In this document: piece by piece, positions 38,836-48,841 of the stretch
Position numbering within the stretch: the stretch's first letter is position 1
Layout of the letters: each line of letters starts with the position of its first letter
Source: Lysinibacillus capsici
GTDB lineage: Bacteria > Bacillota > Bacilli > Bacillales_A > Planococcaceae
Length of the DNA: 64,000 nucleotides
Direction of reading: 5' to 3'
NCBI RefSeq assembly: GCF_003367505.1
Contig: NZ_PXXX01000018.1
Span: forward strand, 284,553-348,552
Made by a program: the position numbers and the translations under genes
The notes under the pieces: generated by a model
Database searches by the model: none
The model's input: only the letters and a program-made list of their open reading frames with translations
Told to the model about the DNA's origin: nothing

Positions 38836-39789
38836 TTATAAAGGCACTGAAATATTTCGATGTAACACATATTTAGCAGCTTCTACATACTCTGTGACAG
38901 CTCTTTGACTGACTGCGGCTGTAGGAACAATACTCTCAAAGCCATGATAGCAGCCTGGGTATAAGTGGAATTCAACATCTACTCCAGCCTGACATAGCTT
39001 GGTTACATATTGTAAAGTCTCATCACGAAACGGATCAAGTTGACCAACACATGTATAAGTAAATGGTAAACCTGATAAATCATCCGCTCTAGCTGCGGCA
39101 GCATATGGTGGTACATTGTCGCTACCATTTTCTCCATTCAAATACATTTCCCATCCCTTTTGATTGAGTGAGTGGTTCCAGATCATATGTCCCGTAATTT
39201 CTAATGAAGATGGGGTATTATTGCGATCATCAATCATTGGATAGAGCGGCATTTGGAAACTAAGCTTCGGATAATTTCGATCGCGTGTAAGTAGTGCAAG
39301 TGCAGCTGTTAGCCCACCACCAGCGCTTGCTCCAGCAATCCCTAAACGGGTAGGATCTATCCCTAATTCATCTGCATGATCTGCTACCCATTTTAACGCT
39401 GTATAGCAATCTTCAAGCGGAACTGGATAAGGATGTTCAGGCGCAAGTCGATAGTCTACAGATACTACAACACAATTCGCTTCATTGACAAAACGCTGAC
39501 AAAGCACATCATCACCCTCTGGTGCTCCTAAGACATAGCCTCCACCATGAATCCATAGCAGGCCTGGGTATATTTCCTTTTGCTCTTTTGACTTATAAAT
39601 ACGAAGGCGAAGAGAATGATTATCATCAGGCCCTTGAATGACTTTATTTTCTACTATGATGTGCTCTTCAATTGGAGCTGGTACAGCAACGGCTGCCATT
39701 CCTTCTCTTGTAGCTTGTACATTATCCAAATCTAATGGGGGAAAAATTGCTAACGTTTCTTTTAGTTCTGAATCAATACGATGTTCCAT
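38836..39789 (-). CDS. Alpha/beta hydrolase, hormone-sensitive-lipase (esterase) family
   Basis: 317 residues. Oxyanion motif HGGGYVLG near 81-88, nucleophile elbow GASAGG (Ser about 154), later Asp (DPFRDE) and His (YHGFE) complete the triad. The family hydrolyses esters of short to medium acids. It is the third gene of the operon BVMO - SDR - esterase and may cleave the ester made by the monooxygenase. ATG at 39789 with GAGAGGAAGG upstream. No signal peptide. Confidence 0.9.
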   Translation of the reverse strand: MEHRIDSELKETLAIFPPLDLDNVQATREGMAAVAVPAPIEEHIIVENKVIQGPDDNHSLRLRIYKSKEQKEIYPGLLWIHGGGYVLGAPEGDDVLCQRFVNEANCVVVSVDYRLAPEHPYPVPLEDCYTALKWVADHADELGIDPTRLGIAGASAGGGLTAALALLTRDRNYPKLSFQMPLYPMIDDRNNTPSSLEITGHMIWNHSLNQKGWEMYLNGENGSDNVPPYAAAARADDLSGLPFTYTCVGQLDPFRDETLQYVTKLCQAGVDVEFHLYPGCYHGFESIVPTAAVSQRAVTEYVEAAKYVLHRNISVPL

Positions 39790-39820
39790 TAAAATCCTTC
39801 CTCTCTTATTTAAAATGTTT

Positions 39821-40546
39821 TTACGATGTTAAACCGCCATCAATTGGGACGACAGCACCATTCACATAAGAAGCTTCCTGCGAAATTAAGAAAGCGATTA
39901 CATTTGCAATTTCAGTAGGGTTTGCTAATCTACGTAATGGTCCATTTTCTTCTGGACTTGATGCCAATCCCTTTGTCATGTTTGTCATCACGCCACCGGG
40001 ACAAATTGCATTCACTCGAATCCCTTTAGGTCCATATTCCATGGCTGCCGTTTTAGTTAATCCAATTACACCATGCTTACTTGCCGCATAACCACCTAGA
40101 TAGGGTTGTCCCTGTATACCAGCTGCTGAGGATGTATTCACAATGACACCTGATTGCTGTTGCTCCATTTCTTTTAATACATACTTTAAGCCGAGAAACG
40201 CCCCTTTAAGATTGACCGAGATTATTCTATCAAACGTTTCCTCTTCTAAATCTCCCAGTAGTGTAGGTGGGCTTAAAACACCTGCATTATTGATAAAAGC
40301 ATCAATCCTGCCAAATGTTTCTTTTGCAGCGTCCACATATTTTTTGACATCATTGCTTTGTGAAACATCAGCTTGGACAAAAATTGCTTGTTGGTGATAT
40401 TCCTTAACAGCATGTAGTGTGTCTTGTCCACTTTTTTCATCAAAATCCACTAAAACTAATGCTTTGCCCATAGTGGCAAGCAATTTTGCAGTCTCTCTTC
40501 CTATACCACTTCCAGCACCTGTAATAATGACTACTTGTTGCTCCAT
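39821..40546 (-). CDS. Short-chain dehydrogenase/reductase (SDR)
   Basis: 241 residues. Cofactor motif TGAGSGIG at 9-16, NNAG near 88-91, and the catalytic Ser-Tyr-Lys set (Ser near 140, YAASK around 153-157). A D38-like acidic residue after the second strand (VLVDFDEKS) suggests NAD(H). It could oxidise a secondary alcohol to the ketone used by the adjacent BVMO, or act on another product. Second gene of the operon; ATG follows GGGAGC. Confidence 0.9.
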   Translation of the reverse strand: MEQQVVIITGAGSGIGRETAKLLATMGKALVLVDFDEKSGQDTLHAVKEYHQQAIFVQADVSQSNDVKKYVDAAKETFGRIDAFINNAGVLSPPTLLGDLEEETFDRIISVNLKGAFLGLKYVLKEMEQQQSGVIVNTSSAAGIQGQPYLGGYAASKHGVIGLTKTAAMEYGPKGIRVNAICPGGVMTNMTKGLASSPEENGPLRRLANPTEIANVIAFLISQEASYVNGAVVPIDGGLTS

Positions 40547-40572
40547 ATTGATATATGCTCCCCTCTCACAAA

Positions 40573-42198
40573 CTATGATATTGATTTTAATTTCATTAAC
40601 TTAAAGCCTACATAATTGTTTTGAGCCACTTCATTACAATGTTCTGTGTAATAATCAAATCCTCCTAGATAGATTAAAAAACTTCGAGGTTTGCCCTCAA
40701 TATTGGCTCCCGTATACCAGGAATCACCTTTGACGTAGAGTGTTGCATTAGCAACATCTCGACAATGTGTGCTCCAAGCTTCCTCTGCTTCTATTGTTGG
40801 TTCCACAAGATCAATGTCATGCTCACGCAAATAATGCATGCACTCGGCAATCCATTCGACATGCTGCTCAATAGCAATCGGCATGTTCACGAGAACAGAA
40901 GGGCTTTCTGGTCCCGTAATCATAAATAAATTAGGAAAACCTTCTGTTGTGAGTCCAAGATAGGTTTGAACAGCTGCCCCATCCTTCCACTTCTCTTTTA
41001 ATGACACGCCATTCCTTCCTCGGATATCAATCTTAAATAATGGCCCTGTCATGCCATCATAGCCTGTCGCAAAAATGATGATCTCTAAATCAAAATGGTT
41101 ATCCGCCGTTTGAATACCTTCTCCTGTTATTTTTTGAATAGGTGATTCTTTGACATCAACCAGTAAAACATTCTCCCTATTATAGGTTTCAAAATAATCG
41201 CTATCTAAAACCTGTCTTTTCGTTCCATACATATACTTAGGACATAGTTTTTCTGCAACCACAGGATCTTTCACAATCTGTCTTATTTTGGAGCGAATAA
41301 ATTCTGCCGCTTTTTCATTGGACTGTTCATTCGTTAACAAGTCATGATAAGTAGCTGAGAAGGCAAAGCCACCTTGTGCCCAAGCTTTCTCAAAAACCGC
41401 CTGCCTCTTATCATCAGGTTCTTCCATTGCAGATTGCTGATTTTGTGCAAAAGGTGTACCTGAAACCGAATTTCTCATGGAACGTTTTATCGCTTCAAAA
41501 TTTTTCTTCGTTTCTTTGATAAAGTCCTCTTCATATGCATGGTTACGAGCGGGAATCGTATATTGTGGAGTGCGTTGAAACACCGTTAACTGCTCTGCTT
41601 CTTTTGCAATAACAGGTATTGCCTGAATCCCGCTTGAGCCTGTCCCAATAATTCCTACACGCTTCCCAGTAAAATCAACCTTTTCATGTGGCCAATGCCC
41701 CGTGTGATACCATTTTCCGTTAAATTGTTGCAACCCCTGGATGTTAGGAACATTTGCTGCAGATAGACAGCCTATTCCTGTAATAAAGTACCTTGTTAAA
41801 ATGTACTGCCCATCGTTTAGATGAATCATCCATTTATGTTGTTTTTCATCAAAATGAGCTGCAGTGACTCTTGTGTTAAATTGGATATCTGATCGCAATT
41901 GAAAACGATCGGCTACGTAATTTAAGTAGCGTAATATTTCCGCTTGCTCTGGAAATCTAGATGTCCAAGTCCATTCTTCATATAATTCTTTTGAAAATGT
42001 GTAGTTATAATAGATGCTTTCAATATCACATCTAGCACCAGGATAACGATTCCAATACCAAACACCACCTACACCATCTCCAGCCTCGTATACAATGGTT
42101 GAAAAGCCTTTACTCCTCAACTGATGTAGCATATACAGACCTGCAAATCCAGCACCTAGAACAACTGCATCCACCTCTTTAATTGTTTGACTACTCAC
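40573..42198 (-). CDS. Flavin-containing Baeyer-Villiger monooxygenase
   Basis: 541 residues. FAD motif GAGFAGLY near 14-21, then the BVMO fingerprint FNGKWYHTGHWP (FxGxxxHxxxWP) near 165-176, and a second Rossmann motif GTGSSGIQ for NADPH just after. This fingerprint separates BVMOs from ordinary FMOs. It inserts one oxygen atom into a ketone to give an ester or lactone. GTG start at 42198 with AAGGAGGAG upstream. First gene of the catabolic operon with SDR and esterase. Substrate cannot be read from sequence. Confidence 0.93.
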   Translation of the reverse strand: MSSQTIKEVDAVVLGAGFAGLYMLHQLRSKGFSTIVYEAGDGVGGVWYWNRYPGARCDIESIYYNYTFSKELYEEWTWTSRFPEQAEILRYLNYVADRFQLRSDIQFNTRVTAAHFDEKQHKWMIHLNDGQYILTRYFITGIGCLSAANVPNIQGLQQFNGKWYHTGHWPHEKVDFTGKRVGIIGTGSSGIQAIPVIAKEAEQLTVFQRTPQYTIPARNHAYEEDFIKETKKNFEAIKRSMRNSVSGTPFAQNQQSAMEEPDDKRQAVFEKAWAQGGFAFSATYHDLLTNEQSNEKAAEFIRSKIRQIVKDPVVAEKLCPKYMYGTKRQVLDSDYFETYNRENVLLVDVKESPIQKITGEGIQTADNHFDLEIIIFATGYDGMTGPLFKIDIRGRNGVSLKEKWKDGAAVQTYLGLTTEGFPNLFMITGPESPSVLVNMPIAIEQHVEWIAECMHYLREHDIDLVEPTIEAEEAWSTHCRDVANATLYVKGDSWYTGANIEGKPRSFLIYLGGFDYYTEHCNEVAQNNYVGFKLMKLKSIS

Positions 42199-42286
42199 CT
42201 GTTGCTCCTCCTTACGCCAAAATAGAGAAATATGGCTTTACTTAGCTTAAATACTACAACTTACAGAAAATATTGAAAATTCCTTA

Positions 42287-42311
42287 TTTTAAGCGTAGTA
42301 TATACTTAAAA
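42287..42311. promoter_or_regulatory. Operator-like palindrome between the BVMO operon and its regulator
   Basis: TTTTAAG-N11-CTTAAAA lies just before the ribosome site of the LuxR-type gene, in the divergent intergenic space. It could bind that regulator; this is inference. Confidence 0.3.
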
Positions 42312-42324
42312 AAGGGGATAGGTC

Positions 42325-43020
42325 ATGTCCAATCTTTATACCATTCAAAAACGTTTCGACACAGTACAAAGTTATGCCAACCATGAAGAGCTGTTGATAC
42401 ACATTTTGCAGGTATATTTAGATGCTTTTCCTATCAAGGATGCCTATTTATTGAGGTACTCTCCAATAGGCTTTGTAGCAGAAGGAATCATTTTTTTAAA
42501 TGAATCGGGTGGTAGTCATATCGGTGAAATTCGTGAGGAGATTCGTAGCTTCCCTATTATTTATGCTGCTATTGAAGATAAGAAGGCTAAATTTTGCACA
42601 GGAATGGACTATTTAAAAAAAATCAGTATGAAATATTCTATTCCCTCGCAAAATAATACGTTTTTAATTGTCCCTATTTTCATTGGGTCATATGTTTTTG
42701 GCTATATTTGTAGTACTCAATTAGAAGAGGAAATCGATATAAATGATAAGCTGTTAGATGACATGACCACCTTTGGAAACATGATTGGACAGCTTATCAT
42801 ACAAGCTAGAAATAGCAAAAAAGAGGGCTTTCTGAGCAAGCGTGAATTAGAGGTAATGAGACAGGTAGCGCAGGGAGATAGTACAAAGGAAATAGCAGAT
42901 GTTATGCAATTAAGTGAATTAACCATTACACAATATGTAAAATCTGCTATCAAAAAATTGCGTGCCAAAAATCGCTCTCATGCCATTAGCATTCTTTATC
43001 AAGAAGGAATCATTCTTTAA
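42325..43020 (+). CDS. LuxR-type transcriptional regulator with GAF-like sensor domain
   Basis: 231 residues. The C-terminal HTH (about 165-225) has the LuxR pattern: LSKRELEVMRQVAQGDSTKEIADVM then LTITQYVKSAIKKLRAKNRSHAI. The N-terminal ~150 residues look like a GAF-type ligand-binding module (IKDAYLLRYSPIGFVAEGI...FLIVPIFIGSYVFGYI). It is divergent from the BVMO operon and is the likely activator, sensing a small molecule. It lacks a receiver or autoinducer-type domain. ATG follows AAGGGGAT. Confidence 0.85.
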   Translation: MSNLYTIQKRFDTVQSYANHEELLIHILQVYLDAFPIKDAYLLRYSPIGFVAEGIIFLNESGGSHIGEIREEIRSFPIIYAAIEDKKAKFCTGMDYLKKISMKYSIPSQNNTFLIVPIFIGSYVFGYICSTQLEEEIDINDKLLDDMTTFGNMIGQLIIQARNSKKEGFLSKRELEVMRQVAQGDSTKEIADVMQLSELTITQYVKSAIKKLRAKNRSHAISILYQEGIIL

Positions 43021-43026
43021 AAAATC

Positions 43027-43052
43027 AGGGGAGCACGCTACTCCCCTTTTTT
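43027..43052 (+). terminator. Terminator of the LuxR-type gene
   Basis: Stem AGGGGAG / CTCCCCT with a short loop, followed by TTTTTT. Confidence 0.88.
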
Positions 43053-43086
43053 AGTAACCCACAATTGTCTTCGTTTAACAATTTTA

Positions 43087-43548
43087 TTACGCCCAGTAGG
43101 CCTTCATTAAATCTATTGACCACGCTGGCTGTTTAACATCGTCTTTAGGTAAAAATTCTTTCATTACAGGCTTTATATCTAGTATAGGTGTGCCATCTAT
43201 GGCGTCTAGCCCTTGAACGATTAATCCTCTTGATTTGACCTCTAACAAGGCAACGATTGTACTTCCTAATTTATTGGGTCTATTTTTACCTCTTTGGGCG
43301 AAAATGCCAACCTCTGGATAATCATGATTATTTCTCGGATGTCTTGCCTCATATTGAATTTGATCGTCTGTAACCTTATCAAAATAAAAAATAATTTCTA
43401 GATGAGAAAAATCTTCTATTCCTTTTAAGGACGCCTCTTGGATATGATCAGCAAGTTCAATAGTTGAAATAATCTCTCCCCAATGATCATCTTTTAACAT
43501 TTGCCGATTGTTACGAACGGTAGCGATTGATTGAATAGTATATTGCAT
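43087..43548 (-). CDS. trmO: TrmO-family tRNA (t6A37-N6)-methyltransferase
   Basis: 153 residues. This is the TsaA/YaeB/VirR family of SAM-dependent methylases with a single beta-barrel-like domain. RPNKLGSTIVALLEVKSRG near 95-113 and the DGTPILDIKP motif near 123-133 are diagnostic. Known members methylate t6A37 of tRNA-Thr. Here it is short and lacks the C-terminal extension of E. coli TrmO. ATG at 43548 with GGGGG upstream. Confidence 0.85.
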   Translation of the reverse strand: MQYTIQSIATVRNNRQMLKDDHWGEIISTIELADHIQEASLKGIEDFSHLEIIFYFDKVTDDQIQYEARHPRNNHDYPEVGIFAQRGKNRPNKLGSTIVALLEVKSRGLIVQGLDAIDGTPILDIKPVMKEFLPKDDVKQPAWSIDLMKAYWA

Positions 43549-43628
43549 GTCTTTTATCCCCCATCTTTTCGAATATCTACTATATGTCCTTTCATTTCAG
43601 TATAGACTAAATGGACAGAAAAAAAGAT

Positions 43629-43645
43629 GATTAACAATGTTAATC
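43629..43645 (-). terminator. Terminator of the ger operon
   Basis: A short stem GATTAAC-AAT-GTTAATC overlaps the gerC stop and is followed on the minus strand by ATCTTTTTTT. Confidence 0.65.
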
Positions 43646-44830
43646 ACCCGACGTGCCATAATCCTTAATGGAAACCTTCACTTCACATGTAATAGGAACC
43701 TCACTAAACGTTTGATCCCATTCTTTTTTTCTTTTTTGCCATACTTTCGGGTAATCGATTCTTAGTTTATTGCCAAACCCAGAAACATCTGTTTGAAATT
43801 CATGTTGCGTTTTATCTAGTGCTTTCCTCACTAATCGCTCTATCTCTTTTTCAAATACTTTCTCTGCTTTTTTCAAAAATTGATTGTCAAATGCTTTATC
43901 GGAGAGAACCCAATGTTCAGCAATTCTTCCCTCTGATTGAATTTTTATCGTAAAGGAGATTTGATCCCCTTTTACATGTGGAATAATTTTACTTTTAGCT
44001 GAAATAATTTCATACACAATAGGTGCTCCTGACTCCTCATCAAAGCCTTTGACTAGGCCACCTTTCGCATCGCCAGACATCCATGCAATTCCTTCTAGGT
44101 CACTCTCATTTAAAAATCCTCGTAGCTTTTTCGTTTTTCCTTCAATGATAGCAGCGCCTGCAAATTTTACTTCTCCATTTTCCGTACTCACATTTTGCAA
44201 TAAAAAGCTAGAGTCTGAATACAGCTTCCCCTCTAGTTTGGCTACGGTCATCGGAGGCAAAATTTTTGTCGTCCTTTCATGTCCCTCCATCATTTCTACT
44301 AATTGAAAGGCAGGAATTTTAGTTGGTTCATTTGTTTCAAGTGCCTGACTTGCCTGATCCTGAGCAATAAAGAGCAGTCCACTCGGCCGTATTTCTAATT
44401 CTCTTAGAAAAAAATCCAACGTTTGTTGAAGATTGATAGTACTAGCTAATTCCTCACCGATAATAATTACTTTGGAATGTTCAGCAAAGGAACGTTTATC
44501 AACCTTTAACAGCATATTTCGTAAAGTTGGTAACACCGCATCACCTGTCTCAGAAACATTTTTATACGCTTTTTCTGGCAATGCTCCCTCTTTTGTTCCA
44601 GAAACCGTAGTCTCTGACGTAACAAATTGATTGGTAATTGTTAGCAACTGTCTGTTTGCATACCTAGCATCTTGTTGCTCTTCAGAGGAAACATCACCCG
44701 TTTCTAAATCCAATGATGTACCTACAATAAGACCTAAATCCTCAATCTCTTTACTACTCCAACAGCCAGTAAGAAGTAAGGTTACCGTTGCAACTAGAAG
44801 TAAACGTACACAACACTGAATTCGCTTCAT
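43640..44830 (-). CDS. GerC-type germinant receptor lipoprotein (Ger(x)C)
   Basis: 396 residues. Signal peptide and lipobox LLLTGCWSSKE, with lipidated Cys about 23. The three-domain GerBC-like pattern follows, including the DLGLIVGTSLDLE start and the C-terminal helical section (KKAEKVFEKEIERLVRKAL). GerC anchors the germinant receptor to the outer face of the spore inner membrane. It overlaps gerB by 4 bases (ATGA). Third gene of the receptor operon. Confidence 0.93.
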   Translation of the reverse strand: MKRIQCCVRLLLVATVTLLLTGCWSSKEIEDLGLIVGTSLDLETGDVSSEEQQDARYANRQLLTITNQFVTSETTVSGTKEGALPEKAYKNVSETGDAVLPTLRNMLLKVDKRSFAEHSKVIIIGEELASTINLQQTLDFFLRELEIRPSGLLFIAQDQASQALETNEPTKIPAFQLVEMMEGHERTTKILPPMTVAKLEGKLYSDSSFLLQNVSTENGEVKFAGAAIIEGKTKKLRGFLNESDLEGIAWMSGDAKGGLVKGFDEESGAPIVYEIISAKSKIIPHVKGDQISFTIKIQSEGRIAEHWVLSDKAFDNQFLKKAEKVFEKEIERLVRKALDKTQHEFQTDVSGFGNKLRIDYPKVWQKRKKEWDQTFSEVPITCEVKVSIKDYGTSGD

Positions 44831-45924
44831 GCTTTCTTTCCTTTCAATTTCGAAATAAGGAGTAAGGTTATCGGTACTACACCAAATAAAATTAATGCAG
44901 CATGACCAATCTTATCGCCAAATGTAAATAGATCGTTAATATTTTTAGGTGTCATCGCAATAATGTAAATAATCGGAAGTAGCCCGTATAAGAAGGGATG
45001 CATATTTTTCTTAAACAGTTGGGCTAATCCTAAAGTAGCGGCATAATAAGTAATCGTAAAGGTAGCAAAGATTTGCATAATCCAAATTACAAGAAGAAAT
45101 GACTCAAAGCGTTCAAAAATTAAACCAGGGATTTCAAAACTTCGCATTAATTCAATTGTTGGCCAAGTCCTTGTCAAAACCCCCTCAATGGATAGAGCAC
45201 CAATGACCATCACAACCGTGATGACATAAAAGAGCAAAGGTATGGCTATACCCGCCAGTACAACCTTTACGGCTTTTGATTTATCTGAGGGGTACATAAA
45301 TGCCACAAGTAGTAGCATAATTTCAGGCCCTAAAAATGCCAGTGTCGCTGTTTTTATTCCCTTTAACATCGGAACAACGCCCAGACCGAGTACTGGTCTC
45401 AAATTATCGATTTCAAAAATCCCTAAACTTAAAAAGGCCACAAGTAAAAAAATAACAAAGGTAATAGGAAAAATGATTTCAAATAAGCGAGCGATTGTGT
45501 TGATGCCACCGCTTATTAAGTAAAGTCCAACCCATAAAAAAGGCAAAATAATCGCCCAAGTGGGGGTTCCTTCTAATAAGAAGAGAGAAGTTACTTCAGC
45601 CATGATGCGAACTTCAAAGGCAGAAATGGTAAAAAAGTAGGCAATTACACACGCACTTATAAACCAGCCTAACCACTTCCCTATGATATCTTGATTATAT
45701 TGATAAAATGTTTTGTCAGGGTATTGTTGGCTTAGCTTCACAATGATTACACCTGCAATCATTGCAACGACTCCACCTAAAAATACACTAATCCAAACAT
45801 CTGGCGTTTTTACTTTTTCTACAGATGCACGAGGTAAAGTAAGAATCCCAGTGGCAAGAATATAGTTAATAATAATAACAACTGCTTGTGACGTCGTTAT
45901 TTTATCTTTCATACTGCTGTTCAT
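44827..45924 (-). CDS. GerB-type germinant receptor permease
   Basis: 365 residues, about ten membrane helices (AVVIIINYILATGILTLP, WISVFLGGVVAMIAGVIIV, ...). It belongs to the APC superfamily spore germination GerAB subfamily. It forms the germinant-binding unit with GerA and GerC and starts ion release. The ATG at 45924 follows AAAGGGAG. 21 bases after gerA. Confidence 0.93.
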   Translation of the reverse strand: MNSSMKDKITTSQAVVIIINYILATGILTLPRASVEKVKTPDVWISVFLGGVVAMIAGVIIVKLSQQYPDKTFYQYNQDIIGKWLGWFISACVIAYFFTISAFEVRIMAEVTSLFLLEGTPTWAIILPFLWVGLYLISGGINTIARLFEIIFPITFVIFLLVAFLSLGIFEIDNLRPVLGLGVVPMLKGIKTATLAFLGPEIMLLLVAFMYPSDKSKAVKVVLAGIAIPLLFYVITVVMVIGALSIEGVLTRTWPTIELMRSFEIPGLIFERFESFLLVIWIMQIFATFTITYYAATLGLAQLFKKNMHPFLYGLLPIIYIIAMTPKNINDLFTFGDKIGHAALILFGVVPITLLLISKLKGKKA

Positions 45925-45945
45925 GGCTGTTTTGCTCCCTTTCTC

Positions 45946-47613
45946 TTATTCCCCTTTGCGGACCGAATCTTTTGGCTTTAACAATCTTGGACGATGCTTC
46001 ATCATCTTTAACGGCATTCGCACCATAAAATCTTTCCAATCACCTGCTCGATACGGAATAGTTGGGCTCAAATATGATACACCGAAGCTCTTTAGCTTTA
46101 CCAAATGACTGCAAAGGAATAAGAAAAATAGAATGATGCCATATAGTCCAAATAAAGCTGCGGAAAACATCGCCACAAAACGTAGCATTCTTAGCGTGAT
46201 ACCAGCATTATATTGAGGGATAGCAAAGGAGGAAATTGCTGTTAATGCAACCACAATGACCATGATTGGACTAACAATTCCTGCCTGTACGGCGGCTTCT
46301 CCAATAACAAGCCCTCCAACGATCCCCATTGTCGGACCAATCGGCTTCGGTAGACGAAGTCCTGCTTCTCGTAATATCTCAATAGCGACTTCCATAATGA
46401 GGGCTTCAATCAATGCAGGAAACGGTACCCCCTGCCTTGTTGCCATCATGGACAGCGCTAGTTTAGTGGGAATTAAACCTTGATGAAACGATACAAAAGC
46501 AATGTACAGGGATGGGCCAAATAAAGAGATGCCTGCAGCAAAATAGCGAAGCAAGCGAATAAGTGAGCTCGATAACCAACGTTCATAGTAATCCTCTGGT
46601 GATTGCAGTAGCATATTAAACGTGACTGGCACAATTAATGCAAAGGGAGTTCCATCTAAAAGAATTGCGACTCGTCCCTCTAGTAAAGCAGCAATAACCC
46701 GATCAGGACGCTCGGTACTTTGCACTTGCGAAAATGGGCTGAGATAATCATCCTCAATCAATTGCTCAATATATCCCGATTCAGCAACATCATCCAAATG
46801 GATTGTTTCAATTCGTTCCTTCACCTCTTTGACAAGATTAGGCTGCACAATTTCATCTATATAGGCTAAAACCAACTCTTTTTTCGTACGTTCGCCTACT
46901 TCCATCTCGATAATCGATAAATTTCGATTCTCACCATGCTGTCTTAATAAAGAGGTATTCACACTTAATTTTTCCGTGAAGCCCACTCTTGGTCCACGTA
47001 CCATTGCTTCAGAAACAGGCTCCTCAAGATTTCGAGTTTTGCCATGTGCCGTACCAATGATAAATACATTCTGTATGCCATCCACAATTAATACAGTGGA
47101 ACCAGTTAATACTTTCCCAACAGCTTTCATGACTTTCGATTCCTCTAGCAGTTCACTCACTGGTAGGATTTCATTTCTAATCGATTGTTGTAATTCATGA
47201 CCTCTTAAAACAGACGACTTTTCTGTATGTCCATTCATTAATGATTTCAAAATATGTTTGTCAATTAATTCTTTATCGCATAATCCTTTAAGAAAAACGA
47301 TCGCTGCACGATTATCCGTATTTCCTATTTGAAATTCTCTAAAATGAATATCCCAATTATGGCCAAGTTCTTTCCTCATTTGTAAAAGATCTTTATTAAA
47401 ATCTCCTGTAAATTGCTCTAACGTTTTTTGAATAGGTATGTGTACCATCTCAACTTGTTCACTATTTTCTTTCATCTCAATTTTGCCATTGCTCTTATTA
47501 ACAAATAAAAAAACATGAAACAATTTATAAATTAAATATGGAATAAAAAACGCTAAAAAGCCTTGTAAAAAAACTTGCCAATGTGGCATGTAGGAAATCA
47601 CCTTTTCCCACAT
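45946..47613 (-). CDS. GerA-type germinant receptor subunit with an extra N-terminal membrane helix
   Basis: 555 residues from the ATG at 47613 (GAGGGTG six bases before). The usual soluble domain (from about 70: [26 protein letters not shown]) and the membrane core (about 290-530, with [44 protein letters not shown]) are present. Before them is a hydrophobic segment (about 14-38, [22 protein letters not shown]), not usual for GerA. First gene of gerA-gerB-gerC; probably sigma-G transcribed, but I cannot place a confident promoter. Germinant unknown. Confidence 0.93.
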   Translation of the reverse strand: MWEKVISYMPHWQVFLQGFLAFFIPYLIYKLFHVFLFVNKSNGKIEMKENSEQVEMVHIPIQKTLEQFTGDFNKDLLQMRKELGHNWDIHFREFQIGNTDNRAAIVFLKGLCDKELIDKHILKSLMNGHTEKSSVLRGHELQQSIRNEILPVSELLEESKVMKAVGKVLTGSTVLIVDGIQNVFIIGTAHGKTRNLEEPVSEAMVRGPRVGFTEKLSVNTSLLRQHGENRNLSIIEMEVGERTKKELVLAYIDEIVQPNLVKEVKERIETIHLDDVAESGYIEQLIEDDYLSPFSQVQSTERPDRVIAALLEGRVAILLDGTPFALIVPVTFNMLLQSPEDYYERWLSSSLIRLLRYFAAGISLFGPSLYIAFVSFHQGLIPTKLALSMMATRQGVPFPALIEALIMEVAIEILREAGLRLPKPIGPTMGIVGGLVIGEAAVQAGIVSPIMVIVVALTAISSFAIPQYNAGITLRMLRFVAMFSAALFGLYGIILFFLFLCSHLVKLKSFGVSYLSPTIPYRAGDWKDFMVRMPLKMMKHRPRLLKPKDSVRKGE

Positions 47614-47836
47614 ATTGATCACCCTCTTTAGTACACTTGTACAGAGTATCCCTACATGTTTTTATCTTTATCTAAGCAGCAGTATTTTAAACTTCCAATC
47701 CTCAACATTCTTTTATAATAAGACACTAACATTCGGTGACGATAAAAAACCAGCCTTAAATGAGTACTGGTACTTATAAAAGCAATCTTTAGCTTATGGT
47801 ATACTAGCTACTATGAAAAATTAGAAGGTGAAATTT

Positions 47837-48841
47837 ATGCTAGAAGTCAGTGAAAGTAAATTAACACAATATAGTCTGCATTTTTTGAGTGAGACGCTTA
47901 TTTTAGGAGAAGAAGTTTTTACACAACCTGAGGTCATGTTAGAAGCAGCCTTTACACAGCTCGCTTTTAGTAAAATTGATGTGGAACAGCAATATGAATT
48001 TTTCCATGAAAGCAATATTGCACTCAATGAAGTTTTTACGTATTCAAGAGCTATTTTCGAACAGGGAAGTAACTTCCTAGAACACTCACAAAATATTGCC
48101 AAACACTTACATAGTGTGTCACAGCATCCTAACATCAAAAGCGGAGAACTGTTTATTGGCCTTTTTGAAAATTGTTTTCTATTAAATGAGGCTAAAAAGA
48201 TTATCGCTATTGTCAATATTGATGAAAAAGAAATGTTTTTAGATGTGAAAAATGAACACAATCAAATGATCGTGAACGGCGTGGATGGCATTAACGTGAA
48301 GAAAATTAATAATATGGCTATTATTGTTGATATGGGACCAGATCAATCTCCTGCCGTGTATATTAAAACAAAACGTAAAGAAGATATTGTTTATTGGCAA
48401 GAACGATTTTTAAAAATTAAGGCAGCGGATGAACATTATTATAAAACCAATTTAGCATTAACAGAATGTAAAAAATTCATTTTAAAGGAAGAAAATTATA
48501 CAAGCACAGAAAAACTTGGGCTCTTGAATAAAACACTGGATTACTTTAGAAATGAAGAGGAGTTTCAAGTGAATCATTATATTGAAACTGTTTTTGAGCA
48601 AGCGGACACTACTCAAAAAGATATCATCATTAATTCGGTCAAACCCTATGAGACTATCATTTCTGATAGTGCGCTAGAAAAAGCTGAAAAGAAATACAAA
48701 CGTAAAATCAAACTGGATTCCAATATTGAAATCCAAGTAAATATTCAACATATCGACCAAATAGATGAATTAATTGAAATTGGCTATGATGAGGCAACGA
48801 ATCGCAAATTCTATAAAATCTATTTCCAGGATGAACAGTAG
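47837..48841 (+). CDS. Nucleoid-associated protein, NdpA/YejK-type
   Basis: 334 residues from the ATG at 47837 (AGAAGGTG six bases upstream). It resembles the 37-kDa nucleoid-associated family: an N-terminal domain with SGELFIGLFENCFLL and a central AIVNIDEKEMFLDVK region, then a C-terminal helix-rich half rich in Lys/Glu (EKAEKKYKRKIKLDSN). Family members in Proteobacteria bind the nucleoid; function is unclear. It is less common in Bacillales. Divergent from the ger operon. Single transcript. Confidence 0.72.
   Translation: MLEVSESKLTQYSLHFLSETLILGEEVFTQPEVMLEAAFTQLAFSKIDVEQQYEFFHESNIALNEVFTYSRAIFEQGSNFLEHSQNIAKHLHSVSQHPNIKSGELFIGLFENCFLLNEAKKIIAIVNIDEKEMFLDVKNEHNQMIVNGVDGINVKKINNMAIIVDMGPDQSPAVYIKTKRKEDIVYWQERFLKIKAADEHYYKTNLALTECKKFILKEENYTSTEKLGLLNKTLDYFRNEEEFQVNHYIETVFEQADTTQKDIIINSVKPYETIISDSALEKAEKKYKRKIKLDSNIEIQVNIQHIDQIDELIEIGYDEATNRKFYKIYFQDEQ

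Noticed and set aside
47614..47700. Sigma-G promoter for the ger operon
   Set aside because: A weak GTGTACTAA segment exists but no reliable -35 could be placed.
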